From assembly GCA_029378245.1 (NCBI GenBank), contig JARKIF010000013.1:248001-312000 (forward strand): a stretch of 64,000 nucleotides of DNA, written 5' to 3'. A model generated the notes under the pieces. It was not told where the DNA came from and did not search any database. It saw only the letters and a program-made list of their open reading frames with translations. The stretch is from Roridomyces roridus (Eukaryota > Basidiomycota > Agaricomycetes > Agaricales > Mycenaceae). Positions 10,031-22,200 of the stretch are shown in pieces. Both the position numbers and the translations under genes were made by a program. The first letter of the stretch is position 1. Every line of letters begins with the position of its first letter.

Positions 10031-11598
10031 ATGGGAGAGGTTAGATTTCTGCCTGACCCGAGTCGCCTTTGCCTAAAGATCCAAAGAGACTGTCGTCCAT
10101 CTCGTCTATATCCATGGCTTCCAAGGTAAGCGGCCATTCTCGGCCCTCGCAGCGTCCTGACCTTGTCGTCAGGCAACGATACCAGCTTCCAGGTTGGCCC
10201 TGCTACATCTCAAGTGTGGAACTGGACTGACACAGAGCACAGACCTTCCCGACAGACCTTCATGAATACCTCGCTGCCAAGATACCCGCCCATCTGAAGC
10301 TCCAATCGAGTCTGTACCCGACTTACAAGAGCCGAAAGCCCATCGCGCAAGCAACGCAGAACTTCCTCTCATGGTGCGTCACCCGATCTTCACCCGCGTT
10401 CAGCAGTTGACAACTCGGAGTACAGGCTCTCAACGCAGCCCCCGGGGCCCGTGATCCTCCTCGCACACTCCATGGGCGGTCTTCTCGCCGCTGACGCTGC
10501 GACAGACGCATCCAACTTGGGTAACCCCAGATCGCGGCGCATTCTAGGCGTCATCGCATTCGACGTTCCGTATCTGGGACTTCATCCGCATGTCGTCGTC
10601 AGCGGTATCGCATCGCTCTTCCCGGCGGACGATGACGAGAACAAGACGACTGAGGCAGAGATGAACAAGCACTCGGATGTTCAAATCGTGGACGAGCGGG
10701 TCACGGACGATTGGGATGCTTTCAAGAGGGATATAGACGGTGCGTGGATTCGTTATCGGCAGCGTTGATCCTGAGTACGAGCTCAGCCGAACACGCCTCC
10801 CGCTCCTCACTTCCCCGTACCTCCTCCTCCTTCTCCTCCCCGCCACCCTCGACCTCGACACCCTTCCTTGACAAAACACTGTCCTTCCTCTCCGCGCATG
10901 CCGACGATCCCTTAGTACGCTGGGTGCGCAAACACTCGGATGAGCCCTTCAGCGCTGGCATGCGCCTCATCGTCGAGTACTTTCAATTCGGCTCATCCAT
11001 GTTCGATCCCAGCGGTCTCAAGGATCGATACACGCGCCTCGTCGCGTGGCCGGGCGGGGTGTGGGTCAACTATTGGACGCACACCCCGCAGCGGGGCGAG
11101 GCTGGCCCGGCGGACTCGGGCATTTTGAGGGTGGACTCTGCATCTACGTCTCAATCAGATGTATCGTCTTTTGCGTCGCTCTCACCCACGCCCTCGTCAC
11201 TCCTTTCGACCTCGTCCAACTCGCTCTCATCTAACTCGCTCTCATCTAACTCGCTCTCAACCAACTCGCTCTCAACCAACTCGCTTTCATCCACCTCGCT
11301 CTCCCCAAAAGAACTCAAGAAACTTGAAAAGCAGGCAGCGAAAGAAGAAAAGAAAGCCCAGCGCGCGCACGAGAAGGAGCTCAAGAAACACAAACACGGG
11401 GCGCATCACTTTGTCGTCCTACCCACCAGCCTCGGACTCGGTGGGAGCGACAAGTGGGAGCCTGTCGTTATCAGTGTGGATGACGAGGTCAAGGCGCATA
11501 CGGGGATTTTCATGCGGGATTTGAATCGAGGGTATGAAGAGTTGGTGGAGCGGGTGGCGGGACGGGTGATGGGGTGGTGTGAGGTGCTTGGGGTGTAG
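10031..11598 (+). CDS. Alpha/beta hydrolase (lipase/esterase-like), cytoplasmic
   Basis: Six exons in perfect phase (10031-10039, 10089-10125, 10173-10192, 10243-10373, 10426-10739, 10787-11598) give 440 residues. Early strand VVHLVYIHGFQGNDTSFQ carries the HGF loop that usually forms the oxyanion hole. VILLAHSMGGLLAAD carries the nucleophile serine in a G/A-H-S-M-G-G elbow. The start at 10031 was chosen because it gives M-G-E joined in frame to TVVHLVYIHGF; the first intron acceptor is the least certain. Residues about 290-350 are a low-complexity linker with five near-identical NSLSS/NSLST units followed by a lysine-rich segment. The C-terminal block (HFVVLPTSLGL, VKAHTGIFMRDLNRGY) is shared with fungal hydrolases of this kind and may carry the catalytic histidine. 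There is no signal peptide. Substrate is unknown. Confidence 0.85.
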
Positions 11599-12890
11599 AG
11601 GTGGAGTCTCTGGCTAGTCGCGGATAGGCACGTGAGTGCGTTCGCTGGATCTATCGCCTGTATATGATTGACCCGGTTTTTTTCAAAGGGGTCCTTTGTA
11701 GAATACAGTCGATTTCTGTGTTCAAACGTATCGTTTTCGGCATACGATAACGACGACCCTTTTGAACAACCGCAGTCTCTCGCTTTGTATCCCCTCTCAC
11801 TCTTCTGAGCTTCCGGCGGCCGACACACGAATTTACATATCGAGACAGAAAGAAAGGGGAATGCGAAAACGTGCGCGTCGACGTCCGAATTCCGACCGAC
11901 TGAAAGTTGGTAGAACGCCAGTCGTGGATTATTTTTTCGAGGGTTGGAGAGCTCGACTTCGCGTGTGGATGATGATGGGAATACTTGACTCCGATTGAGC
12001 GGGTGAGCCTCCGTCACGCTCTCTCAAAATAAATTGATTCGGCGTATGTTTCACTGCAGGAAGACGCCGCAGCAAGATCTAGTGTATGTATGTTTCTTGC
12101 TGATGAGATAACCAACCGCACATGGATTGAGATTAGTCTCTCGTAGACAGACGCTATAACATGTCGTCACTCATTCTTCGTTATGTTATAGATTGAGATT
12201 CCCTCCGCCGCCCCTCTGGTCTTGCAGTGATATTGAATCGTGAGTCTCACGTAGTCCTGGGATCGGACTTCCCAACTGTTGACAGACCATGACCCCGTAA
12301 ATCCATAATAGCCATCCAAACGGGCGAACTTGGTTAGGTTTCTCCCCGCCGGGCATCGGCAATTCAGACATGAGCAGGTTGATCAGGAATAAGACAGTAC
12401 AGTAATGTACCTACTACCACCGAATGGGACACAATGATCAGATGGGACAAAGGGAATTTCTGAAGTCTCTGGATACCTAATTGCCTCGGAATTTTCAGTT
12501 ACGTCGACACGCAAAATGTTATTGGTTACAACGGGCTGAACCGATAATTGTACTCAGAATCAATGGAGTGTTCTTCCCGTCCAGCGCTCATCATGCCTGC
12601 CAAGCATGAGTACACCGCAGCTTGTTAGCCCCGGGCTTCCTTGATTCACACAGCTGGAGTCTACGACACAATGCTGGCACGCAAAATGTTCCTATTTCTG
12701 CTTGCCGGTACCAGTACAATCACCATCATGGCATCTTGGCCATTGAACCACAAGTCTCGGGCTCAACATCCGCCGCCGTCAACGGCTTATAGAATCAAGA
12801 AATTCCGGAATACTAAACTCCCGGAAATCATCGTGCAGCCAGTCGCGTTCATGACCACCGGCGTGTACACGCACCGGCTCGAAGCTGGGT
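11599..12890. other. Intergenic, contains the second copy of a membrane-gene relic
   Basis: No complete gene. The reverse-strand stretch at about 12190-12420 encodes TVLFLINLLMSELPMP and parallels the relic near 8900. The remaining short frames have no domain or splice support. Confidence 0.4.
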
Positions 12891-12898
12891 TATAAAAG
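12891..12898 (+). promoter_or_regulatory. TATA box of the DUF5648-type gene
   Basis: TATAAAAG lies 43 bp upstream of the ATG at 12934, a canonical distance for a highly transcribed fungal gene. Confidence 0.6.
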
Positions 12899-12933
12899 GA
12901 TGAGGATACCTCCTCTTCTCCTCAGCAAACAGC

Positions 12934-13541
12934 ATGAAGTCCCCTGCCATCCTGTTGAGCATCCTCATCGCCGCGTGCTACCAGTCTGCCATGGCAATCA
13001 CTCCTGCCACTTCGGCGCTCAAGGTCATCTGTCCTTCAAATTGCAGCAGCCTCACTCATATCCATTCCAGCCTCGGACGTGCGGAGCGCCTGCAGACGCC
13101 GTGCCATTCTACCGCACCTACAACAGCGCCAAAATTGACCACTGGTACACCTACGACGTTAACGCGCTCAACAGCTTCAACCCTCAGGGCTGGGCCTTCC
13201 AGAATGCCCTCGGTTTCGTGTTCCTCACGCAGGAGGAAGGCACCGCTCCACTCTTCCATTTGTTCAACAGCGGCGTCACGGACAATTTCTACACGATGAA
13301 CAGTTCTGAGGTCACCGCCGCCCAACAGAACGGGTATGGGATCAGCGGAAACCCGTCGACTGTGTATATCTACCCGACTCAGGTGTGCGGAAGCGTACCG
13401 GTGTATCGCCTCTACAGCGCGTCGGGGACGGATAACTTCTATACTACCTCGGAGTCTGAGCGAGTCGAGTTCATCGCCAACCAAGGATATACGGATGTCG
13501 AGATTACGGGATATGTGCTTCCTGTGGGCCCGTGCAGCTAA
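12934..13541 (+). CDS. Secreted DUF5648-like protein
   Basis: Two exons, 12934-13023 and 13071-13541, in perfect phase give 186 residues. MKSPAILLSILIAACYQSAMA is a signal peptide. The mature protein has three related repeats around AVPFYRTYNSAKIDHWYTYD, APLFHLFNSGVTDNFYT and VPVYRLYSASGTDNFYTTS. The pattern P-hydrophobic-Y/F-R/H-L/T-Y/F-N/S..D-H/N-F/W-Y-T is diagnostic of the DUF5648 repeat found in secreted fungal and bacterial proteins, often beside hydrolases. Two cysteines (in PRTCGAP and the final GPCS) may form a disulphide. It probably acts outside the cell or on the wall; molecular function is not established. The strong TATA box suggests regulated, abundant expression. Confidence 0.85.
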
Positions 13542-15367
13542 TTCAGGTGTGTTACACCAGTGTAAAAGCTGTTCCTATTATGCATTACTGACACGGTTTT
13601 CCCAGTAGACATGCCAACATTACTCTCAGATTGTCACTGGTGTATTGCGGACCGATCATCCGGAATATAAATATATGCCACCGCTGTTGAAAGTTGATTG
13701 AGAGAATAAAATCCACGCCTGACCGGGATCCACCTCTGAATTCACGAACCAGCGTCGAGACTCGAGGGTCTGCAAATTGTCTGCAAAAGCACTTGGACAT
13801 GATAATCGTCACCGCTAAGATTAGGATTCTTTGCTCAACGAATCGTTTGCTGTCAGATTCTTTCATCGTAACTCAGAGTCTGTTCAGACCATTGATTCTC
13901 GGTTGATTCGAAGTCACGACTGTTCGAAGGCTTTTCAAACTCCGCTGCATGCATCATTACGCAGAGACTCTTGCTCGACTCCATTCGCTAACGATTCTGA
14001 ATCCCTCGATCTGTTCCCTTGGCGCTTTACGACTGTATGTATGTTTTGAAAAGAAATAACAATCTCATGAAGGATGGTGTGAAACAAGGGACCCGGCCCA
14101 CGCAGCGCGCCGACTAAGGCCTGGTGCAAATTACATTCCAGGGTTGTTCCAGGTTGCCCGGTCTGGGTTGCATAGGTGATGTGCCAACACACAAGCGGTA
14201 TAGGGCGTCGGCGGAACTCGATCCGAGCGTGAGAGATCAGGGAGGAATTGAATCGGCAGTGAGCTCCATGACACCGGGAAAGGGCGCCGGCTGATTTCTA
14301 TCGGAGCGTTCACATTTGACTCTTGAACTTGAGCTCGAATAAGTCGGTCAGCGGCGGATTTGGGGAGTTGTCCATGTGCAGTGCGGGGACCCAGGTGAAA
14401 GTGTCCACGGACTGTTCGGTGCTGCACGCTGATCAGTCCGTCGACTCGCGTCCACGGAGTAGGTCGGGCGTCATTGAATTTGCTGTTCAATTCAAAGCTG
14501 TTGAGACCATTGTCAGAAGTTTCATGTTGTGTTGCGAGTAAACCGGGCTGCCCGGGAATGTTGGAATCATCCACTCGCGCTCGCATGCGTCACCGGCGCG
14601 ATGAGCCCGCCGTGGTTATATTTGGGTACATACGGGAAACTCAAGTAGCCGACTTGCATAATACGGTGACCAGTCTGAGTCTACCTTGAGCTAGTTAGCT
14701 TCACGCGTTTGCGAAGGACTGTGATTCCTCCTCCCTCGGGCGGGTTACGAGGTGCACCACCATCTCGACAGGCGCGCCAGGTGTTGCCTTGGAGCCAAAG
14801 AGATATTTACCGTGGCTCAAACACTGTGACCTGGGGCCGCGGTGCCTCTGGGCCGGAAGATAAGGATGCCGTAGCATGCCGTTGAACAATAATCAGGATC
14901 GCCCATCCCGGCATCCGGTCATCAAGCAAATTGGCCATTTGATCGCCGCTTTTCTTTTCTTTCGTCATCCTTCTCCTTTCGCCATTGCCCACCAGATGCG
15001 CCGATGCCCGACTCCTTCTGCTGTTCCATTCCCATGTTGATGCCACCGATACATAATGCTCGGAAGCTGCGTAGCGTGGGCTCGATTGAAGCTCCATTGC
15101 AGATGTTTGCCAGAAACTCCTCAGGACGCCGTCCGCTCCTCGGGTCTCAATGAAATGTAACAACTACGTCGTCCGACGTCGGTACCGACGCCGAAGGGAT
15201 ATATGCAACACGTCCTTGCACCGCCGGTGAATGCGTCCGCGGAACTGGTATGCAACTCTAATATGATCCTAATCCAAGTACGGATGAAAATCCTTGGAGC
15301 TAATATTAGGCAGGCACAAATGGCTTATCCCAATTTGCTTCTGGGACGCGCACTGCATCTTTTAAGG
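13542..15367. other. Intergenic, no gene seen
   Basis: About 1.8 kb between two forward genes for secreted proteins. A 151-codon reverse frame at 14131-14586 has no recognisable domain and no splice support, so it is not called. The downstream half presumably carries the regulatory region of the glyoxal oxidase gene. Confidence 0.45.
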
Positions 15368-15375
15368 TATAAAAG
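15368..15375 (+). promoter_or_regulatory. TATA box of the glyoxal oxidase gene
   Basis: TATAAAAG 55 bp upstream of the start codon at 15430. Confidence 0.6.
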
Positions 15376-15429
15376 GGCCAGCCATTCGTCGTCTTTCTTC
15401 ACCACGGTCTCCAACTCACTCCTTCCAAC

Positions 15430-17472
15430 ATGCTCTCCACCAAACTCCTCTCCCTCATTCCCTTTGTGCGTCTCGCTATGGCGCAGAACACCTGGACCTT
15501 TGTCCAGCAGGGTAGCTCGGGCATCATCCCCCTCGAGCTCATCAACCTCTCGCCCACGCTGGCGCTCATGTACGACCGTCCCTACACCAACCCGCTCAAG
15601 CTTGCCGACGGCGAGTCTGCATGGGCCGGTCTCTGGCATTTTGACACCAACACGGCGACCCCTCTCGAGGTCAAGACCAACTCTTTCTGGTGAGCCTCAC
15701 AGTCTCTTTCAATATTCAGTTGCTTATTCAATGCTTCAAGTGCTGGAGGTGCCTTTATTTCGAACGGAACATTGGTTTCCGTCGGTGGCCAGCCGGAGGA
15801 CGACATTCCCGGGTGGGGAAACGCTACCGATGGTCGCATGGCCATCCGACTCTTCGGCCCCTGCACTTCCGCCGACGGTACCGGCCCAGGATGCACCGTC
15901 TTCGAGGACCCTGAGAACCTGCACCTCGTCGTGACGCGCTGGTACCCGACGGCTCTGCGGATTGCTGATGGCAGTCTCATGATCATGGGCGGTAGCGACA
16001 TCCTGACGACCTTCAACGGGGCCGACATCGCGCAGAACAACATCGAATTCTTCCCCCCGCGTGCGGGAGAAGCAGGGACGGTACGACCCAGCAAGTTCTT
16101 GAACGACACTCTGCCAGCGAACTTGTTCCCTCGGTATGTACTTCATTTTGTGTTCTGCTCAACTCACTAACTATGTAATTTATTATTTAGTTCCCAGGTC
16201 CTGCCATCCGGCCACATTCTCATGATCGCCAACAACCAGTCTGCTGTCTACGACGTCGACACTAACACTGAGCTCATGAGGCTTCCCGACCTCCCCAACG
16301 GCGTTCGTATCGGTGTGCCTTTTGACGGTTTCGCCCAGCTCCTCCCTCTCTCACCCCCGCTCTACGAGCCCACGGTCCTCGCGTGCGGTGGTTCCGACAA
16401 GCCAGACACGATCACTGTCGAGGAGATGTCCAACCAGGACGTCGCTACGACTCAATGCTCGCGCATCACGTTGACTCCGGCTGGCATCGCTGCCGGCTGG
16501 GAGGTTGAGCAGCTGCCCGACCCGCGTCTCCTCCCCGAGACTGTTCTCTTGCCCAACGGCGATCTAATGATCATCAATGGCGCACATACTGGGCAAGTCG
16601 CACGGTTCAGTTTCAATTTACGGTCGCACTCATTTATCTCTCAACAGCTACTCGGGCTATCCTTCCGTCGGTGACTCGGGAGCCATCAACAGCAACGCGG
16701 ATCACCCTGCGACGACCCCGATCATGTACAAGCCCTCGTTGCCCTCCGGACAGAGGTATGCCGCTTCAAATTTGCCCTCATGTTATGGCTCATATTTTGC
16801 ACGCAGACTCACTCAGGATGGCCTCCCCACCACCGATATCGCCCGGATGTACCACTCTGCTGCGACACTCACCGGGAAAGGGTAAGTTGCAAGACTTCTC
16901 CATAAAATCCTGGTCATTGACATCGCTTAGAAACATCATGGTCGCCGCATCCAACCCTCACCCTTTCGTCCTCTCCGCTGATGACAACCCAAACAACTAC
17001 TCCTTCCCCTCCGAGTACCGTGTCGAATACCTCAACCCCGACTTCATCACCAACGGCTCGCCCCGCCCTGTGATCTCCAAGTCTCCTTCTCAGCTCGCTT
17101 TCAATGCTCAGGGCACCATCACTGTCACCATCCCGTCCACTCTCGCTGCCGGTGAACTCCAAGGTGCGTCTGTATCTCCACTTTTGCTCAACCCAATACT
17201 CACAATTCTGCGCAGTCTCTTTGATCGACATGGGCTACATCACTCACGGCTGGCACGCCGGCCAGCGCCTCGTCTTCCTCGAGCACACCTTGTCGGGCAA
17301 CACCCTCACCATTACCGCGCCTCCCAACGGCAATATTTATGCCCCAGGCCCCGGATGGATCTACGTAGTCGCCGATGGTGTCTGGAGCGAGGGTGTCCAG
17401 ATTATGATCGGTGACGGTGGAAACCCGCCTCGTCCTGCCCAGGGTGTCCCCGTTTCTATCACCAGCGTTTGA
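15430..17472 (+). CDS. Glyoxal oxidase (copper radical oxidase, AA5-like), secreted
   Basis: Oxidises small aldehydes such as glyoxal and methylglyoxal to acids outside the cell, making hydrogen peroxide for peroxidases in lignin decay. Seven exons fit in phase (15430-15689, 15741-16133, 16191-16592, 16648-16755, 16807-16881, 16931-17163, 17216-17472), giving 575 residues, normal for the family. MLSTKLLSLIPFVRLAMA is the signal peptide. Key residues are all present: the cysteine of CAGGAFISNG, which cross-links to the tyrosine of TRWYPTALR to form the radical cofactor; the copper-binding Tyr-His of ARMYHSAA; and the histidine ligand in THGWHAGQRLV. Kelch-like repeats (SLMIMGGS, LACGGS, LMIINGA) form the propeller and a C-terminal all-beta domain follows. 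The third intron (16593-16647) starts with GC instead of GT. Identity is from motif knowledge of the Phanerochaete enzyme family; substrate range is inferred. Confidence 0.93.
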
Positions 17473-17684
17473 AGCGGCAGTGAATCTTATGTAATTAATC
17501 TATAACTATTAGTCTCTCCTTCTTTGCTTTCTTTGGTCTTGCAGTATACTTATTACTCTGAAATATAATGTCGTACAATTCGTTCGTCTTGGTTTGCCTT
17601 TGAACTCAAAGCCGCAGGAGCGGATCACTGTGCCGAAGACACGTGGGAGCAATCATTTCCGACTTTTCCTCTTCCCTCATCACC

Positions 17685-18584
17685 ATGCCGCACAAACGCG
17701 CCAAACGCTCTGTCAGAGATCAGCAGCGCTCCCAAAAGTGTGTACACTGTTCTCTCGACCTCGATCTTGGCTTGACACGCACCGGATCTACTCAGTGGGA
17801 CTGACCTGGCACCTGGCCGCGGAACCCATACCCAAGACGACGAGCCACTACCAAAGTCATTCTTGCGAGCCCTCAATGCTGACAAGGTGCAGGCGGAGTT
17901 TCGTGCAAAGCGCAAGCTGCGTTATGAGGGTGGTGCCGGCGATGAAAGTGGGGAGAAGGTGTCGAAGCGGCGAAAGGTAGATTCGGTGGCTGATGCGAAG
18001 ATACGTCGTGGGGAAACCTTGGCGCATTTCAACAAGTGCGTCGTCCAGTTTCTCTCTCTCTCTCTTTCTCTCATCTTCATTCCCATGATCCCGCGTTCAG
18101 ACGAATCGAGGCAGATATGAGACCTCTCTTCCGGGAAGCTGTCCAAGCGTCTCGTGCCACCCAGCGGGCTGTCAAGAAGAAAAAATGCCCAAAGACCTCC
18201 TCCGGGCCCGTTACTACCTCCAGAAAACCCACAAAACAGCCCTCAGCCTCCAACCCTCCCGTCGACAGACACGCCCACCGTCCTAAAGAATTTCTACACA
18301 TATCGGCATCCGCACCCCGTCGACTGAACGACATCGCTATAGCTCCACCAAACCTCTCCTCCTCTGTTCTCGCGCGCAAAGCCTCCGATGCCCAGAAAGG
18401 GAGCGGGAAGAAGGCGAAAGCGGAGACGCTTCTTTCGCCTGCGCAGGCGTTGCAGATGGCCAAGGCGAGAGAGGAGGCGGTGGCAAGGTACCGGGAGTTG
18501 AAGGAGAAACGACGGCGGGAGGCAGGTCAGACGCCGGGGGAGGACGAGGGAGATGTAGAGGTGCGTGGCTTGTTGTCTCGGTGA
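17685..18584 (+). CDS. Small basic, probably nuclear protein of unknown function
   Basis: Three exons in phase, 17685-17737, 17796-18035 and 18101-18584, give 258 residues. The N-terminus MPHKRAKRSVRDQQRSQ is strongly basic, and KVSKRRKVDS resembles a nuclear localisation signal. The centre (RIEADMRPLFREAVQASRATQRAVKKKK) is helical and lysine-rich, and the C-terminus (AQALQMAKAREEAVARYRELKEKRR) is a charged helix. I do not recognise the family; a role in ribosome biogenesis or chromatin would be a guess from composition. Just before the stop, GTGCGT at about 18560 and TTTCAG followed by TAA at 18626-18628 could remove the last five residues by splicing, giving a protein ending in ...GDVE. Confidence 0.7.
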
Positions 18585-18628
18585 TTTCTGCTCAGTCCTA
18601 ATGCTCGATCTCTTCCTGATTTCAGTAA

Positions 18629-19204
18629 TATGTAACGGTATCGGCAATCCGTACTCGTTCGCATCGCAACGAATTCATGATGCATGATACATGTCTCTCT
18701 GTTGCCTCGGTGTCCGGCTCTGGACGTACGAGAATCACTCAGGAGTTACCACCTCGACCCTCCGACGCCCACGTCTTCCGCACCGGGAACAAGGAGCCAG
18801 TGTTACTTCCAATGGGTGCCACTTCCTTATTCTCGATGGGGACGAAGACGAAGACTTTCTATTCAATGCACTGAGGGAAGTATCAACGAATTCGCGTCGG
18901 CTTAAATCTGAATGACCCTGCTTTCTTTTCAAGTACATCCCGGGTGAGGTTGAGGCAGCGACTAGGTACATACACCTCATTACAGCCTCGATCCTGAACT
19001 CGAAAATAGGACCCGTTGGCAGCTGGCATCAAATCGGATGCGCCGCTCTTGTCTGCTCTTGTTCTTTTCATAACTGATCCGGGTGCAGATACTTGGCGGA
19101 CATTGTGGGCTCTTGTGTACACATCCAATGGCACCTAGCACGAGCAGCGGCGTAACGACCGTTTCCTCGACGGGCCACAAGGGCGTTACAGCATCGCTTC
19201 CTAC
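18629..19204. other. Intergenic, no gene seen
   Basis: The 3' flank of the basic protein gene and the upstream region of the TPR gene. The short overlapping open frames here are without support. A T/A-rich element (CATATTTAAAGG, about 19203-19214) lies about 35 bp before the next start and may be its TATA element. Confidence 0.45.
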
Positions 19205-19244
19205 ATATTTAAAGGCCCTCCCCCTTCTGCCGCGCACACACGAC

Positions 19245-22200
19245 ATGTCCTACCCCGTTCCCCCTACCACCCCTACTTCTCCCACGTACCACGGGCAGAC
19301 CGACCGGATAAACGACATCGCGACTCACGCCAAGGAGGCGTTCAATACCCAGGAATATGATACCGCCATCGACCTGTATTCGCAGGGGCTCCAGCTCAAA
19401 CCAGTCGATCCCTCAAATATTCGCGCCGCGATCAACGACACGTTAATAATGAAAGGTGGGATATAGTACTTTGTCCCTTATGCCGGCTTTGGCTGACGCA
19501 ATTTAGCTAAGCGCGACATGGAGAAAAAACGTCCAGTTTACAGCGACCTTCGGAAGACGGTGAGCCTATTCATATATGCGTAAACTGTGTTGACGAGCTT
19601 CTTGTACACGCAGAACGAGGGCGAGCTTCCGTATGGCGGGCGCTCTCGGGCCGAGATGCAACGACTGGCGAACGAAGATTCCACCGTGGCCGAAGAACTC
19701 GCAGCTTCATTGAGCCATCTGGCTGTGGATGAGAAAATCGCCGGACGCCCTCAATCCGCGCTGCTGGCTGAAGGGCAAGCCATCCAAGTCCGACGGAAAT
19801 GGGCTGCGACGCACCCCACCATCGCCAACCACCTCTCTGAGTCACTGATGAACTACGCTTTCGATCTCTCCGAGCAGGAGCGACAGGCCGACGCCGCAGA
19901 AGCCACCGAGGAATCGATCGCGCTTCAGCGTCAGCTGCTGGAGACCTCGACAAACTCGGACTCGAACCCCTCCGCCACAAAGATTCTGGCCGACTCGCTC
20001 GAAAATCTCAGTGTACATCTTTCTTTGCAGGGTCGTGCCGAAGACGCTTTACGTGCGCAGGCAGAAGAATGAACTCTGGCGTAAGCTGGCTCCAAAGCAC
20101 CGGAACTTCAAGGAGGGTCTCGTATCTGCACTGGACGATTACACTTTCCAGCTCTCCGCACTTGGACGAGACGACGATGCCGAGCCCGCCTTGCAGGAAA
20201 GATTCGAGGTTTCTCGAGCAATCCAGCCTGAAGATTCCAGAGCGGCCCATTTGACGCCGACGGTTGTTGCAATCAAGCATATCCTTGCGCCGCTCGGGCT
20301 CCGTCGTCCTGGCGTGGAGGCCAGGGCGGCTCGGCACCGTAATCCCATGTCAAAGGTAAATATGTCCCTCACGACGTCAAAACACAGAAATCTAACACGG
20401 GTTTTCAGAAGGACGAAGACACTCTAATCATGCCGAGTCAGTGATTTTTTTCCCGTGAAGGTTTGTGAATCGACTCATTCGTTGGGTGATAGGTCGTAGT
20501 CTAGAAGACTCGACCGCCGCCCCCGCAGCCGCCAGGAATGCAATTTCTATTGTATACTGCTCCACATATACACCGCCAAAGTATGTTTCGACTATCTCTC
20601 GTGACGGGATACTCATGTAAATTCTGTTGCAGGGTCACGACTCAGTCCTCGACATCAACAAATTCCACGTTCATCCAGCAAAACTCTGGTAGCGGTTGCT
20701 CGATATCGGTCCACGATTCTGTCGCAGCTGCCTCGTGGATCGAGGATAACTGGGATGATGAACTACTTACGTCGGTGCGGACGAGCGGTTGCCTTGGGCC
20801 CGTTGGATGCATGCTTTCTCCCGATGAGCCTGCATTGGCATTGTTTCAAGGTGAATCTTCCGCAGACGCAACGGTTCTCGACCTAGCTCGCGACTTGGCG
20901 GAACGCTCGAAATACCCGATCATGCTCCGAGATGCGAGCGATTATCCGAACTTCTCCGTCCTGTAAGGTAACTCGTTTAAATTGACTATCTAGGTTGACG
21001 GACACCCTCAATCAGGTATCACGATGCACAGTACCGAAATGAGCGCGTGCATTTGAGCGGCAACACCGACAACTCTGGCGATGGGACGGAGCAGGAACCC
21101 TCCCAAGATCGCGAGATTTTCCGTGAAGAACGCAATCCTGGCGATCCTGGTGACGACGAGAGACGCCCTCCAGATGTGCAAGCCGACGCGACTGACCAGA
21201 TCTCAAGTGCGTTGAAAGGGCTGGATCTTCAACTCCCTGGAGGGGCGTCATTTGGCGCGGGAGGTGGAGGCGGAGACGGAGGGGGCGACGGAGCCGCCTC
21301 AGCGGTTGACGGAAACTGGGACAGTCCGAACCACAGCACAAAAATCAAACTTCGTCTCAAAATCGACGAGGATCGTACGTGTACGGTTACGGTCGGTTAC
21401 GACTTTCAAGTACGTCCTATTCAACATATATTCTCAATGCTCATATTTTATAACAGTTTTCGATCCGCCCCACAGAAAAAAATGCCACGGTTAATCTAGA
21501 TAGCCTACACCGCTCAATTTTTCGGCCTGAAGTCATTACTCGCGTAGACTTCAACATTGTCACGCCGCCGAGAAGGGCTGCAATAGATCGTTCATATGCC
21601 AGCATCGGATTTGCAGCGCATCGACGCAAGTCCATTTCTCACCGACACGAGTACGCCCTTCTCGTTATTTCTTTGTGGTTCGTGATTTGACTGGGATTCA
21701 TCCCAGCATTCCTCGCGGATACGAAGCTCCTGGGCGTATACACAGCGAAAGCCGGCAGATAAAGTTTGAAAAGGGTATTGAAGGGACAGCAGGATGGTCG
21801 CAGAACAGCCCAACTGTTACTGGGACACTGCACGCACGCAAGACCGAGACAAGGACGGTCTCAGCCATGGATGATAGGGTATGGTCTCAATGCTCATTGT
21901 GCCTGTTGTGCTTGAATAATTCGCAAGGTCATGCCGAAATGCTGTGTTCACTCTGTTCCAGGAGACGAATGGAATGCGGCGGAGATTTCCTACTCATCGT
22001 ACAATTATCAGTACGAATGGCAGGACAAGCTGTTGAATTACGCACGCGCACCAGGCGAAGCCATGGAGTTCAAAGTAGGCATGGGTATCAACCTCCGCCC
22101 ACAGGTGGGTGTCATTCAGTTTCAATTCATCGTCCATTTCTGACGGTCTTCAGGGTCCTCTTCCAAGAATATCGTTCGTAACTCAGAACCAAACGCTAAT

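Noticed and set aside
9283..11598. Biosynthetic gene cluster linking flavoprotein and hydrolase
   Set aside because: The flavoprotein is truncated and no core biosynthetic enzyme lies nearby.
14131..14586. 151-codon reverse frame
   Set aside because: No domain, no splice context and no homologous pattern; likely a chance open frame in GC-rich sequence.
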